The notes under the pieces are model-generated. The model worked only from the letters and a program-made list of their open reading frames with translations, was not told the DNA's origin and did no database searches. Below, one piece after another: positions 12,083 to 24,079 of a stretch of DNA of 64,000 nucleotides. A program made the translations under genes and the position numbers. Every line of letters begins with the position of its first letter. The first letter of the stretch is position 1. The stretch comes from Aselliscus stoliczkanus (Eukaryota; Chordata; Mammalia; Chiroptera; Hipposideridae), in assembly GCA_033961575.1 (NCBI GenBank), contig CM066733.1:141162421-141226420 (forward strand). The letters run 5' to 3'.

Positions 12083-12740
12083 TATTTTCTGTTGTTAGTT
12101 TCCACAGTTTTTATCTGGTATTCATATTCACTTATGCTCCAGGCACTGAATGCTCCAGGCACTGAAAAAGAGCCCCAGGACTTAGCTAAGTGAAGATCTC
12201 TTCCAGGCTTGTAGCGGACAATTGCAACTTTGCCTCCTCCTGGCCTGAGGTGATATTCTTACTGGAGCCTTCACCCCCTCAACTCTGAAATGGAATTGAA
12301 GTCCTAGAAATTTTGAGTACTCCTGGGAATTCGTTAAGCCCCATTCAGTGGTTATTGATTTTGCTCCCTTTAATCACTCTCAGTTGCTTCTACCTTACAA
12401 AACAATAGATATTTGTACAGTTGGCAAGTAGGTTTTGTGAAAATGGATCAAGTATATCTGTAGAATCTCGGAGGCATGTTTCTCATCCCTTTTACCTGAG
12501 AACCTCATTTCAAAATGAGGACTTGGTTATCTGGGTGACGACTCATATATGGGGATGCCTTTGTCTCCTTAGAGGTCTCTCTCCTTCATTTTCTAATTTC
12601 TGGTTCATAACCATAAGAGATTCTTATGTAATTGTTTCCTTATATTGATGGGCATTAGTTAAGTTTTCTGCCATTTAATCTGCCTTCTTCATTTTAGACT
12701 GCAGTTGTCTTTGACTTTCAGAAGGCTTTACATTTTAAGG

Positions 12741-12852
12741 GCTTTTAAATACATATATATTTTACACATATATTTATAAATGAATATATATTATCTATTA
12801 TAATTATATTATGTATTATGTTATGAATATATTATATATTCTTCATGTATAT
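12741..12852. repeat. AT-rich low-complexity stretch
   Basis: Almost pure A/T with repeated tatata and ataatt words, partly self-complementary. Confidence 0.8.
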
Positions 12853-12869
12853 AAATGTTTCCATTAATT

Positions 12870-13010
12870 GTGTTAACACTGTGAAATAGGTAGAGCAAGT
12901 TTTACAAATGTGGAAATTGAGAGAGAAGTTATATGATTGCTAAGTCACCTCACTGATAAATGGCAATGTTCTTACTGAAATATGGGTGTTGTGATTCAGA
13001 ACTCAGTGTA
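12870..13010 (-). mobile_element. MIR fragment, antisense
   Basis: Contains the antisense MIR core order: gaaataggtagagcaagttt, tacaaatgtggaaattgaga, then attgctaagtcacc. Confidence 0.5.
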
Positions 13011-13029
13011 CGCCCATTGTCTTCTACCA

Positions 13030-13200
13030 GATGGTCCCCCTTTCCATCCCAAAGACAACATGAGTGTCCCCTCTGTCTGTGCTACCCAGACCCTTCTCTC
13101 CACCAGCCGTGAGATGACTCATTTTCCAAGGCTCAGTTCAAATCCATCTCCTTCCTGAAAGCTGTTCCTGACAAAGCCAGGAGTTATTTTCTTATAAATA
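13030..13200 (+). mobile_element. L2 3' end fragment
   Basis: Sense L2 tail text: caaggctcagttcaaatcca and ctcctTcctgaaagctgttc-like sequence followed by cctgacaaagccag. Confidence 0.6.
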
Positions 13201-13274
13201 CTTGTTATGTATGCCATTTATTTTGTATTTACTCATGTGGTGTTTTGTGTCATTATTCGACTATGCCAAATTAG

Positions 13275-13392
13275 ATATTTAGAGGTAAAGGAAAAAAGCA
13301 TGGGCTTTGGAGCCACCCGGACCTGGGTTCAAATCTTGATGCCACATACCAGCTTTATAACCATAGGTCCCTGTTCATTCATTTGTAAAGTG
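13275..13392 (+). mobile_element. MIR SINE fragment
   Basis: Good MIR 5' half: gcatgggctttggagccacc, acctgggttcaaatcttgat, then the core region with ccagctttataacc. Confidence 0.75.
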
Positions 13393-13394
13393 GA

Positions 13395-13895
13395 GATTTA
13401 TTAATTCATTTAAAAGTATTTGTTGAATGCCTACTGTATTCTAGGTGTGCACAGTGGTGAACAAGACACAACAGAGTGTGAGCAAGATAGACAAGTAAAC
13501 AAATAATTAAGAGAATGTAAGCCAGTGGTATAACTTATTTAAAAAATTAAACCGGATGATGAAGAAGTGACTGTGGGAAAGGTCCACCTTGGAGAGTAGG
13601 TCATGGAAGGTGGCTCTGAGAAGTCGATACTTTACCTGGCACTTGACTGATTTGTAGCTTCGGCCTTGCAAAGGCCTGGTGAGGAACTCTCCGGCCAGGA
13701 AGACTTGGAAGTGCCAGGTCTGTGTGGTTGGAGAAGGTTGGCTTATTAGAAGAACAGAAGGATGGCCAGTATGGCTGGGGCATGGAGAGTGAGTACCGTG
13801 ATGGTACCCTTATGGATGAGGTTGCTGAGGAAGGGAGGGATTAAATCAGGTGGGGCTTTTAGTGCTGTTAGGAGTTTGGGTTTTATTTAATTGTT
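13395..13895 (-). mobile_element. L2 LINE fragment, antisense
   Basis: Begins with the common antisense L2 end (tatttgttgaatgcctactg) and continues with ggccagtatggctggggcat and gtgctgttaggagtttgggt, which are antisense L2 coding-region words. Confidence 0.7.
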
Positions 13896-14109
13896 ATAAG
13901 AAGAAAATGGAGAGAACAACAAGCCCTCTTACAATTGGGGTACTGAATGGGTTGATATATAATAGAAAAACACTTAGCACAATGCCTGATAGCTTTCAAC
14001 ATACTTGTTATTTCATCTTCATATATACATTTTATCATAATAACTACACTTGGAGCTCTGTGTAAATACGGGGCAATCTGCCATACTGTTGTACTCCCTA
14101 CACAATATG

Positions 14110-16379
14110 GCACACTGTGACATGGAAAACCTGATAAGAGTTGTTAGATATGAGTGTCAGCCTAGTGTGTCACTGGGCAGCAGCCTTCCATGGAGAGCCT
14201 TGCACTGCTCTGAATAATCCAACCAAGCTGCCTGTGTAACATTATCTCCTACACAGGAGCTTATCCAATGAGTTGTGCAATAGCAACTTGGGTATAGTGG
14301 GGTATGCAAGTATCATAATTGTCACTTCAATCTACATTTAATTGTCATTCTGGAAAAACGTTGACTTTTATATAATTATTGAGGGAGAGGTAGAGAGAGA
14401 GAACAACAGAAGTATAAAGGATGGAGAATCCATTTAGCATTTTAGAAAAGGAAGATCTTCAGAAAGAGTCTTTTTTTTTTAATTTGCTACACCGTCTGTT
14501 TTTCAGATAAACAGAATTAGTGAGTTCTTTATTGAGGTACATACCATTATTTAGCCCTTGAAAGTTTCTTTCTTTTTGGAAATGTCAAAGTGCTTGAGTT
14601 TTTCTGTGATTCATAGCATGCATTCTTTTTCTTTCTGATGGAAGAGAGATGGAGATAGAAACCCCGCTCTCTGGGCTTCCCTGGTAAGGGTTTCTTTCTA
14701 AAGACCAGCTTTTCAAGAGCCATTTGTTACTGTTTCCGTGCATAAGAAGTGGGAAGATTCTGACATTTTTCCTTTGTATGTTCACATTCAGATCACTCAC
14801 TTGGGGACATGCACTGGTTTTGAAATTGTCTGCCTTTTGGAATTAGAGACATCCCTTGGGTTTTATGCAACTGCAGAACTGAGCCAATTTAGCTCCCTCC
14901 TGAATTGGTGGCCCTTTTTGTTGTTTCTCCTCATTTTCTTCATAGAATGTCACCTTCAGATGATTAATAGGCACACCAGCTTCAGCTTCAACATACATCT
15001 AAACACACTAGTTTTGATTTTCAGCCATCTAGCGAGCTTTAGAAATAATCAATGGAGAGGATAAAACTGTAATATGTAAAGACACACCGTTATTTAATGA
15101 TCCTCTTCTCATCTCCAAAGGACTTCGAGATCCATATTTCTTTTTGACAAAAACATGAAATAAAATCCAACAGCAAGACAGGGACAAAACCATGAAATTA
15201 AAAGTACTTTGATTTCTTTGCTTTGCTCAGTCTTTGTTTTAAGTGAGATTTCACTTTTGTTTCCCAGCCCAAGTTGAACCTTCTTGAGGACACAGGTCTC
15301 CTCCATAAGTGCCAAAACCTTGTTAGATACCCAATACAGGCATAGTAAATCCAATAGAATATTTTGAGCTACTTGACTTGTACTGTTGTTTGATGGCTCT
15401 CTCCTGCAGCTTAAAACCTTAGGATATCCCACTTGTGACAGTAGCTAAACTGTATTTAACTTCTGAGCCCTTGAATGTGACACAGTGCAAGAAAGGTTAG
15501 AGTACTAACAGAGCTTTATCTTACACTAAGTCTGCTGCGGCATTTGTATTGTTAATTCAGGCCCTACAGAAGAAAGCACATGTATTCTTTTTCTTTTTTT
15601 TTTTTTTTTTAAATAGGGGAATTTGAAAGGGAGAATTCAAATGAGGATAACTTAATTTTTCTCTCTTATATCTGTGAAAGGCAGAACAGCTTTCTTTGAA
15701 TCTTTTACTGAAGTTCAAGGGTGAACCGGTAGTGATAATTCCATGCGTAGAACATTGACAGTTTTTCTAAGTTTTTGCAACAAAGCTTATGAATAACAGT
15801 GAAACAAATGATACTTTTCAGAGTAAGCTATTACTAAAATAAAACTATATGATTCATTTCTGTCAGCTATGTTGTGAAAGATTTGACAGCGAACCATTGG
15901 CCTGTAGCCATTTCTCATAAAAATGGGAAAGAGCTGGTCTGGGGCAGGTGTTTTGAATCATCAGTCCTGAATCCTCTCTGTAGACTCAGAAATGCTTTGT
16001 ATTGGACAAGGTTTCTTGCCATACATCTCAAAAATTAAGCTATGTATTCCTCCCAAATCATAGCTACCCTTAGTAAATTTTTACATCTATGTGTATGAAC
16101 TCCTCTTAAATGACTGTTGTCACCAAATGTTGAAACTGAAAGGAGACAAGTAGAGGATGTTTTTTTAACACTGAGTTGCTGTGGAATCTGCTGCTTAATT
16201 TTACTACCATTAGAATTTGTAAGGGAAGATCTCATTTATTTAAAACACCTCTACTGTAGAAGCTTTGTTTTAAGATCTCAATATAATGATGATTGTTTAG
16301 GGCAAAAGTAACTTCACATAATAAATACTCAGTGTTGCATAGGTTGAAGCTGGTAAGCTTGTGTATTGGTGGTAGATTG
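14110..16379. other. Unassigned intron sequence
   Basis: No gene or confident repeat recognised. Poly-T runs at 14470 and 15590-15610 may mark old retroposon tails. Two minus-strand frames of about 70 and 107 codons show no family resemblance. Confidence 0.4.
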
Positions 16380-16765
16380 CTTTTCTATCAGAAATTAGAA
16401 AACAATCTGGCATATGCATTGAAATAAAATTTCTTATAATGTTTTCCCAGGAATTCCATTTTTTCTGGAAATAGAAGTATGGAGAAAATTATATGCACAA
16501 ACTCATCGACATGTTATGCATCATTACAAAAGCAAAATGAAACAAACAAAATAAAGTAACAATAGTTGTGGAATGCTTCTGTAAAGTAGGATAGCTCCAC
16601 TCAGTATAACATTGTGTGGTCTTCAAAATCGTAGTTAAATGGAAACATTAACATGGTAAAAATGATTATTATATAATAGTAAGTGAAAGCAGGTTGACTT
16701 CTAAGTTATTCTGGTATTATAACTATGAAACTGGCTGGAAAGGAATGTATTAATATTATAATACA
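16380..16765 (+). mobile_element. Old L1 ORF2 end, sense
   Basis: Sense-strand late-ORF2 layout with words such as caggaattccattttttctg, tgcacaaactcatcg and agtaagtgaaagcaggttga. No open frame remains. Confidence 0.55.
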
Positions 16766-16789
16766 ACTTATGTTTGGGTGATGAGATTA

Positions 16790-16915
16790 TTTATTCATCC
16801 AAAAGACTATGTAAATCACATGTATTCTCATGTAATCCTCGCAGTAACTCTGCAAATTTTGCATTGCTGCTAATATTTTAAAGATTAGGAAATTACATAA
16901 GTAAGAAGATGCGTT
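16790..16915 (-). mobile_element. MIR fragment, antisense
   Basis: Antisense MIR core: tctcatgtaatcctcgcagt followed by aaagattaggaaattaca. Confidence 0.55.
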
Positions 16916-17280
16916 AGACCAGATACACAGTGTTCAAGTTTGTTGTTCAATCATCATTCCAATATTTGGGTACTGAAGATGTGCTAGGATCCGTATTTTT
17001 CCTTAAAAATATATCCGTTTTATCATTTACATGATTAAATACTATATAACATGAAGATTCTTTCAACAACCCAGGAAATCTGCACTTCAGATGTTAAGAT
17101 TGTGGTTCTGTTCAAAAACCTGATTGAGACAATTGGTATTTGAGAGAGAAAACTGAGCAAATTCTCTCAATCCTATAGATTTTAAAGCACTACTTCTCCA
17201 TGGTTTGATTTCCTTATCTTAAAACTGTGACAATAATTGTAGGGTTGTAGAAGATAGAGAGACGATAAGGTGATAAATAG

Positions 17281-17282
17281 AT

Positions 17283-17327
<45 letters not shown>

Positions 17328-17330
17328 ATA
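17281..17330 (+). repeat. (GATA)n microsatellite
   Basis: About eleven gata units with slightly imperfect flanks. Confidence 0.97.
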
Positions 17331-17354
17331 TCTACTTGTATACTTGTATATCTC

Positions 17355-17424
17355 AAAGATAAGCATCCATGGTATATTATGTGTGTGTTTGTGTGTTTCT
17401 GCATGCATATACCATTTTCCCAGT
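17355..17424 (+). repeat. ~70-bp dispersed duplicate, copy 1
   Basis: Starts aaagataagcatccatggta and ends in accattttccca. It is repeated at 18299-18370 in the same orientation with an identical core of about 38 bases. The family is not recognised. Confidence 0.9.
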
Positions 17425-17559
17425 GCTTGGCACACAGTAAGTTTTCAATATGTGTCAGCCAGTACTGCAGTTCTGTTGATCTAATTGTAGCTTTACATAC
17501 AGTATAATAATGTGCTATCTCCCATTGTTTATTCTCCATGTTTATTAATTATATTATCT

Positions 17560-18870
17560 GCTTATTTCTCAAATTAATTTCAGCACTGTCAAATTTTAGA
17601 AAAACAAAAGCATTGAAAATTAAGGTATGGTTTGTAATACTGTCTGCCCATTCTTATAGTTCTGACACATTTCTTCTTCAGTTTATTCCTAGTAATTTTA
17701 GATTTGTTACTTTGAATGTGAATTAGGGTTTTTTCATAGCAGTTCTTAATTGGTTATAAGAAAAGTTATTGATTTTGGTTGGATGATCTACTTGTATATC
17801 TGGTAACCATTATGTTCTAATTGGTTTTCTAATTTATCTTCAGTATTAACTAGTAGACAAAAGTAGAGTCTAAAAAATGACTTTTGTTGCTTTTCATCTA
17901 ATAGTTAATGATTCATCTCTTTTCTTGTCTTTTGCATTGGCTATGAACAATTCTACTTAATTACACTGATAATAGATATCTTTGTTTTATTTAAAATACT
18001 TTCATTGTTTACCTCTTACTGTTTTTTTATTTGTATTTGATAGATACCATTCATCAACTTGAGAGATTTTATCTATATTTAATTAGGCATAATTTTTAAA
18101 ACTCAAGAATAGGTCTTGCATTTTATCAAAGACTTGTCCCTCATGTAATAAAATAGTTAGCACATTGACTCATATTAAAAAAAATATTGATGTTGAATAA
18201 TTCTTTCACTTTTAGGATAAACCAAGCGTGGTTATTGAATAATGTATTCCTTGAATATCCTTCTGTATTTTGTTCACTAATATACTGTATTTAGGAGTAA
18301 AAGATAAGCATCCATGGTATATTATGTGTGTGTTTGTATGTTTCAGCACACATATACAGCATTTTCCCAATTTGTGATTAGTTTTGAATGCTTTTCTAAA
18401 AATCAAATAAAAAGTTTACTAAGTTTCACCTCTAACTATAGTTTGAAGCCTGTAGGTTTAATAAAATTAACCTGGATATTTATCTGAGCTTAGTACATTT
18501 TTGGGAGGAGATAAATCTTTGTATTTTTTTCAGTTTCTCCTGTGGATATTGATTTTTTAAAACACTTTAACTCTTGTTAGATCTATGTGGAATCTCATGT
18601 TATTTCCCATTCCATGTAGGTTTTAAAGTTTTCACATGAAATTGTGTCTCACTTTTAAAAATCTTCCCTATATCTATCACTATATCCCTCACCACCCACT
18701 TTGATTCCCAATGGGGTTTACTTGTGTTTTTTTACCTTGCTCAAATCTTGAAAAGGTTGGTCCATTTTGCCTATTTCTTAAAAGCCTGCTATTGGTTTTA
18801 TCTTTGTTGTGTTTATTTTGGTATGTTTTCTATCTTACTAATATCTGTTCTTTTCCATGTTTTCACATTG
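17560..18870 (-). mobile_element. Old L1 ORF2 region, antisense
   Basis: T-rich antisense L1 ORF2 text, for example gtttattcctagtaatttta and cctgctattggttttatctt. The second copy of the 70-bp duplicate interrupts it at about 18299. Confidence 0.6.
18299..18370 (+). repeat. ~70-bp dispersed duplicate, copy 2
   Basis: Same sequence as 17355-17424 with a few substitutions in its second half (gtatgtttcagcacaca against gtgtgtttctgcatgca). It sits inside antisense L1 sequence. Confidence 0.9.
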
Positions 18871-20478
18871 TTGGCTTTTCTGAAATATTTGTATTTATAA
18901 TTGAGGGCTAAGCTTGGTGAGTAATAATAGGTAGAGAAAGTTTCCCAGCAAAAGCAAATAAAATAATTCCCTCAGTGAATGAATTTAGATTATATTTGTA
19001 GAGAAGTTTTGTGTGGTTGTGATCAGGAAGATATTTCTTCTATATTACCCTGCGTTTGCTGGTTAGATATAGGGGCTGCTTGTTGACAAGGGGACCAGAA
19101 ATTACCTGGAGCCCCACCATAGTATAGCGGATCTTACATTTATTTAGAGATCTCTTCTTGAGGCTTTAGTATACAGGCTCATGGTACAATCAACAGTACA
19201 GCAGTTTTGCAGCTTGCTATTCCACTACCCAATTGTACTTCAAAGAGAAGTCCTTGTTGTCTTTGATCTTGGTATCTTGGATTCTGAGAGGAATACTCAC
19301 TTCTTTAATAGTCTACTCTTACGCCTTTTCATAAGAGAAGTGCTGTAGGTTCAACTTATTAGATTGTACTATCGATCTGATCCTACCTGGCTCTATCTTC
19401 TAGAAATTTCCCAGTGTTCTGATCTGCTGCTGGCATCCTTCCCAGATTTGTAGTGCTACCATGGATTCACTTTTATTGTAAATCTCTTGTGTGATTTGAG
19501 TGGCATCATGGGATATAGAAAAGATTAATACATATTCTCAGATAACCATCATAAAGCAGAAAAACTCAGTTTTTAATATTAGTAAAAACAGTTTCTTCTG
19601 AGGAATCTGTATAGTTTATTTTATAAAACTATCATTTTTCTTTTAGCTTAAGCTTTGAATAACTGTTTCAAAAATAGTTAGTGCCAGGTACTGTGCTACA
19701 TGCTTTGCACACATTTTTCTATATCCTCATAACTATATAAATTCAATATTATTTTCATGTTTTATTGATTTTAAAGCAAATGTCTTGGGATTTGAACTAG
19801 TGAATGATTTTAATCACATGATGCTTTTCAAAGCCATATTTTTAGAAGGACAGATTGTTTTAAATATAGAACACTAGAGATTTCAGAGTGTAATTTAAAA
19901 TACTAAGTTTTATGGTTTTGTAATTTGGTTCAAGACTATGTATATAGGTGATAATTTTCCTCATTGTGAACTTCAAATAAGACATTAAAAATTTGCATTG
20001 ATTTTGGAAGAGATGGTCTCTGAATCCACTAAATATTTAATTTTTTCAGATTATATCATTATATTGACCATTTTCCTTATCCCTTTGGAGACAGTGATCA
20101 CTATAATACATTAGTAAGTGTATATGTTTATTAACACTTATATTTATATCACTGCTGGCAACAATTATTTCCATGATCTAAATATCAACTATACCCATTT
20201 CTGCTTATTTCTGTGGCATAAGAATTGGCCATAGTACAATAAAAATTTCTGAAAACAACCCCCGACCAAAAACAGCAACCCAACAAGAGTTAAATGATAG
20301 CATTCATGAATAGGAATAAAATTGGGAGCATTTTTGGTGTCCTCAAAACTTGAAATACTTGCTTATCTTTTTAACAAATCATCTGTGTTTTGTTATTTAT
20401 AATTTAGAGTCTAGTCCAGTGCATTTCTTCAGATTGCATTAATGACCACAGAGCTTTGGGAAGAGAAAAATCACTTAT
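18871..20478. other. Unassigned intron sequence
   Basis: No gene is seen. A faint antisense MIR occurs at about 19680-19830 (gtgccaggtactgtgctaca, then ttgaactag). The remainder is AT-rich intron. Confidence 0.4.
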
Positions 20479-20935
20479 CTTTCTTTCTTTTTTTTTTAAA
20501 TTTTATTGGGGAATTGGGGGAGGGGAACAGCATTGGGGAATCGGGGAAGGGGAACAGACAAGTTGCTGTCTTTTTGTTCTTCAGTCTAGTTGCGGAGGAC
20601 CTTGCCCCACTGGCCCATGTTGGTATCATCATTGCGCTCTTCCCAGATGAGGCAGATCGGTCGACGGCCTCTGGATATCGCTCACCGCGGCTATTGGCAG
20701 CTCACATTGGCTGTCAGCCGCTCACGCTGGCTGCCGGCCACTCGCTGTAGCCTATGGCAGCCCACTGCAGCAGGGGCTGCAGCCCACACCGTCGCCGGGG
20801 CTCACACAGCCCAGCTCCAGGTGGAGCTGTTGTTAGCTGTAGAGGGCAGTGTCACTGGCCCTCATGTGGGATCCAAACCGGGGCTGCTGGCATCCCCAAA
20901 TCAGCTCTCAACCAATGTAACACACGGAGTGCCCT
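20479..20935 (-). mobile_element. Long tRNA-derived SINE, copy 1
   Basis: Minus-strand SINE with its A tail at the left (poly-T from about 20489). It holds the tail block (rev. of ccccaataaaa), the GC-rich body with tandem cacgctggctgcc units, and the tRNA-like head whose first bases have mutated (taacacacggagtg in place of gcgccactcggccgg). Short duplicates tcactta flank it. Reading frames here, including one of 137 codons, are fortuitous. Confidence 0.9.
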
Positions 20936-21285
20936 CACTTAGCATTTTTGAAATAAGGAAATTAAAAAAACAAATCCAGTTCGTTACTTCAACAAAAAGA
21001 TAAAACTCTCTATTAGTGATGTAAGTAAAATTATAGTAATAATGTAATTTAATGACATCATTTAAATGACAAAATAATTCTTTAAAATGCTTTAACGTTG
21101 GTGTAATTTGCTGTCCCTCCATATAGGTTTGAGCTTTAAGAATGATTCAGGCTACTTTTTATATTTGCTCTGTAATTTACCTTTGGTAATTTCCACTTGT
21201 CAATCGTATTAGACTAGCTGCTGCTATTGTCTTCTCTAAGAAAGAAAGGGTACGTTTACCACCCCATCCCTGAAACAGTTTATTT

Positions 21286-21421
21286 ATTTATTTATTTATT
21301 TTTTAATTTTTAATTTTATTTTTTTTGAGGGCAGTGTCAATGGCCCTCATATGTGGGACCCGAACCGGGGCCCCTGGCTTCTCAAGCCAGCGCTTAACCA
21401 CCACGCCACTCGGCCGGCCCA
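21286..21421 (-). mobile_element. Short tRNA-derived SINE, copy 1
   Basis: Only the tRNA-like head (21327-21420) with a T tract and (TTTA)n to its left, meaning an A-rich tail on the minus strand. Target duplication aaacagtttattt / aaacagcttattt at 21273-21285 and 21422-21434. It ends at the same internal base as the other short copies. Confidence 0.92.
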
Positions 21422-21598
21422 AAACAGCTTATTTTTAGTTGAAGTTATTAATATTTCAGTTGAGGCAATTAAACATGCACAGAGAACAGCGTGTCTTAAT
21501 TATTATACATGGTTTTATTTTCTCTACTTCTTGGTAATTTTTGGTCATTTGCAAATAATTTATTTGGTATAGCTGACATTTATACCATAAGAATAATT

Positions 21599-21725
21599 TC
21601 CTCTTCCTTCTTTCGTCTCTTTTTCCCTCCTTTCTTTCTGCCCTTCCTTCCCTCCCTCCTTTCTTCACTCCTCCCTCCTTCCTTTCTTCCCCTCCTCTCC
21701 TCTATTCTCCTCTCCTCTCCTTTCA
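21599..21725 (+). repeat. Polypyrimidine (CCTT/CCTCT)n tract
   Basis: Almost pure C/T with ccttcc and ctcctctc words; low complexity. Confidence 0.95.
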
Positions 21726-22430
21726 TTATTTATTTTCTTTCTAGCTGTTATCATTTTATTATTAGACTGAACATATAATTTATAAATTGAGATTTTATGT
21801 CTCTACTCAAGTATATCTGAGCCTAAGGTAATAAATTTTCTTCATTACCTTTTGTAGACGTCTTTAATCAACTTGGCTCTTTTATTTTTTCCTTTTTTTC
21901 TCCATTCTGAGTTGCTATTCATGTGGCTGCTTAACATACTTGAATATATTCCCAGTTTTTTCTAATTCACTTACTCAGGCTCTTAATTAGTGGTGAATAA
22001 CTCCTTCATTTTATCACCTGGTTGTTGAAAGAAGCAGTCTATCCTGAATATGTTTAAAAGTAATGGAAATCAAAACATTATGTGAAAGTGAACTCATGAT
22101 TTAATTCAACTGATGAGGGTACTTGTCTGAGCTTCTTAAAGTTCAGAATGTTTTCTAATCAATTTTGTTTTTAGTATGATTTTTTTTTGATTCTGAAGAA
22201 GTGATAGATTCCTACCCACTTCCAGTTATAGCCAGAAATGAGAGAAACAATTTTTATTTTCAAAAAGGTGCTGCTTTATGTTTTGTGTAGATCCTTAGGG
22301 AAGCTTCTTGTAGCAGAGTGATCAAAAATTGGCCCAAATTGGGGAAACTAAATTAATTTCAGTGAAGCCTGAACTGAATGCAAATATGATTGTGCTTGAA
22401 CCAGCATTTGAAATGAAAGGTATTCTTGAC
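21726..22430. other. Unassigned intron sequence
   Basis: AT-rich sequence without a recognised gene or repeat. Confidence 0.4.
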
Positions 22431-22439
22431 AATGAATGT

Positions 22440-22745
22440 TTATTTTTTATTTCTGATTATAAATATAGTCTACATTCACTGTAAAACATTTCTAAATTAG
22501 AGGAAAATATAAAGGAAAGAAAAATATCACCACCAACAAATATTTACTGTTGTTTTTTAGATATATTCCTTTCCTATATCTTTTCGGCACGTGGGTGTTT
22601 GTATACAAATATACACATATATTTTTTTTAACATACTGTGTACATAGCTTAACCTTTAAAAATTTTATCAGGTTTATCAGTTCAAAGTGGAGCCAGCTTA
22701 TTTTTTTTAAATGACTGAAACAAATATTCTCTAAACTAAACAATT
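22440..22745 (+). mobile_element. L1 3' UTR fragment (old family), sense
   Basis: Typical sense L1ME-type 3' text: acattcactgtaaaacattt, aaatatcaccaccaacaaat, tgtgtacatagcttaacc. Confidence 0.55.
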
Positions 22746-23089
22746 ATCTCACTTCAAACTGATCTATTGCAGAAGAGCTTTCAATCTTTTGAGTGTTCCT
22801 CTAAATCTCTCATTAGTTGTATTATGTCACTTTAATTTGTAATCATTGGGGGTGAGGGCATAGATTCCCCTGTGTGTTTGGTTATTAAAATCCTAATTTT
22901 ATTCCTTAATTTGAGAAGCTCCAATACACTTTACTATTGAAGGCAGTTTTAGACTCACTCTGAAGAAACTTTTAAATTTGTTGATATCAAACTGGTTTAA
23001 GATCTCAAGTAAATGCAACAATCTTTCCTATAGAAATAGAAGGTAAAAGGCAGATTCAAGGTTGTTGGGTCTGATGTGGAGAGCCTTCT

Positions 23090-23545
23090 TTAAGAAAAAG
23101 AATTAGACCAGTCTTCTACCGATGGGCATTTCGGTTGTTTCTAAGTCTTGGCTGTTGTAAACAACGTTGTAATAATACTATTGCAAAGAGTATAGTAAAG
23201 GGAATAGAGTCAGAAGAATTGTAATAGATATTGGGTTGTTGGAAAAGTCGTGACATATTTTTTCTATGTTTTTGTTGCAAAAATATGTCATGACTATTCT
23301 GGCAACCCAATATATACGATGTCAGAGAGGGAACACATTGGAGGAGGGCGATTATTATTTTGGGAGGGGTGAAATGTATAACCACTACATTGTTTTGTAC
23401 ACCTGAAACTAATAAAATAATTTAAGATAGATAAATAAACCCCAAGGATAAAAAAAAATTATTGACTTTTTGTGTATGACAAGGTCACAATACCTGCCCT
23501 AAATGTTTATGGTGTAAGTTATATGTTAATAAAAGTAACGATAAA
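23090..23545 (+). mobile_element. L1-derived segment carrying the second MITE
   Basis: 23315-23430 is the sense 3' end of L1 (acattgttttgtacacctga then aactaataaaataattt). The left part (23105-23175) looks like antisense late ORF2 (gatgggcatttcggttgttt), suggesting an inverted or composite L1. The 80-bp MITE at 23231-23310 interrupts it. Confidence 0.6.
23231..23310. mobile_element. Mariner-type MITE (80 bp), copy 2
   Basis: Exactly 80 bp from ttgggttgttggaaaagtcg to the matching end ggcaacccaa, with a TA on each side (23229-23230, 23311-23312). Same family as 6373-6449. Confidence 0.93.
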
Positions 23546-24079
23546 TCAAAAAAAAAAAAGAAAAAGAATTAGAAAAATATATTGCACTTGACAAATTTAA
23601 TAAAAAGATGTGCTCCTAAGTACACAGCTATGGCCCCTCCCAGAGCTTTGGACATGTAAATGAGCAGCCCTGAAGCTTAAAGCTTCATTAGCTTCATATT
23701 AAATTTTTCTTGGCTCAGGAGTTAACATTAGTTTTCATTTAAGAAGCATAATGACATCTCACAACACTATGTTCCTGAATATGGATGTATTGCTACTTAT
23801 TTCCATGTGGGAAAGCTAGGGGCTGTACTGAAGGATCTGCAGGCCACGACTGACAGAAAGGCTCTTATGTACCTGAAACTTCAGGGGATGGCCGAATGAG
23901 TGGCATACGATTGGCACATGATTAGTCCAGGTTCAGAAGTCACAAAAGGCAGTCTAAACTGACAGCAAAATGAGGAGAAAAGCAGAAGCAGAAACAAAAG
24001 AATCTCCATTTCAAGAGTCAAGAAAATAATTGGGGAGGCAGTCCCAGTGGATGCAGGTACTGTTGCCCACCTCTGATTT
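23546..24079. other. Unassigned intron sequence
   Basis: No gene is recognised; the reading frame on the minus strand from 24234 to 23881 spans unrelated sequence into the next L1. Confidence 0.4.

Noticed and set aside
20442..21003. Overlapping open frames of 62-137 codons
   Set aside because: They fall inside an antisense tRNA-derived SINE; similar frames recur in the other long copies, so they reflect GC-rich repeat sequence, not genes.
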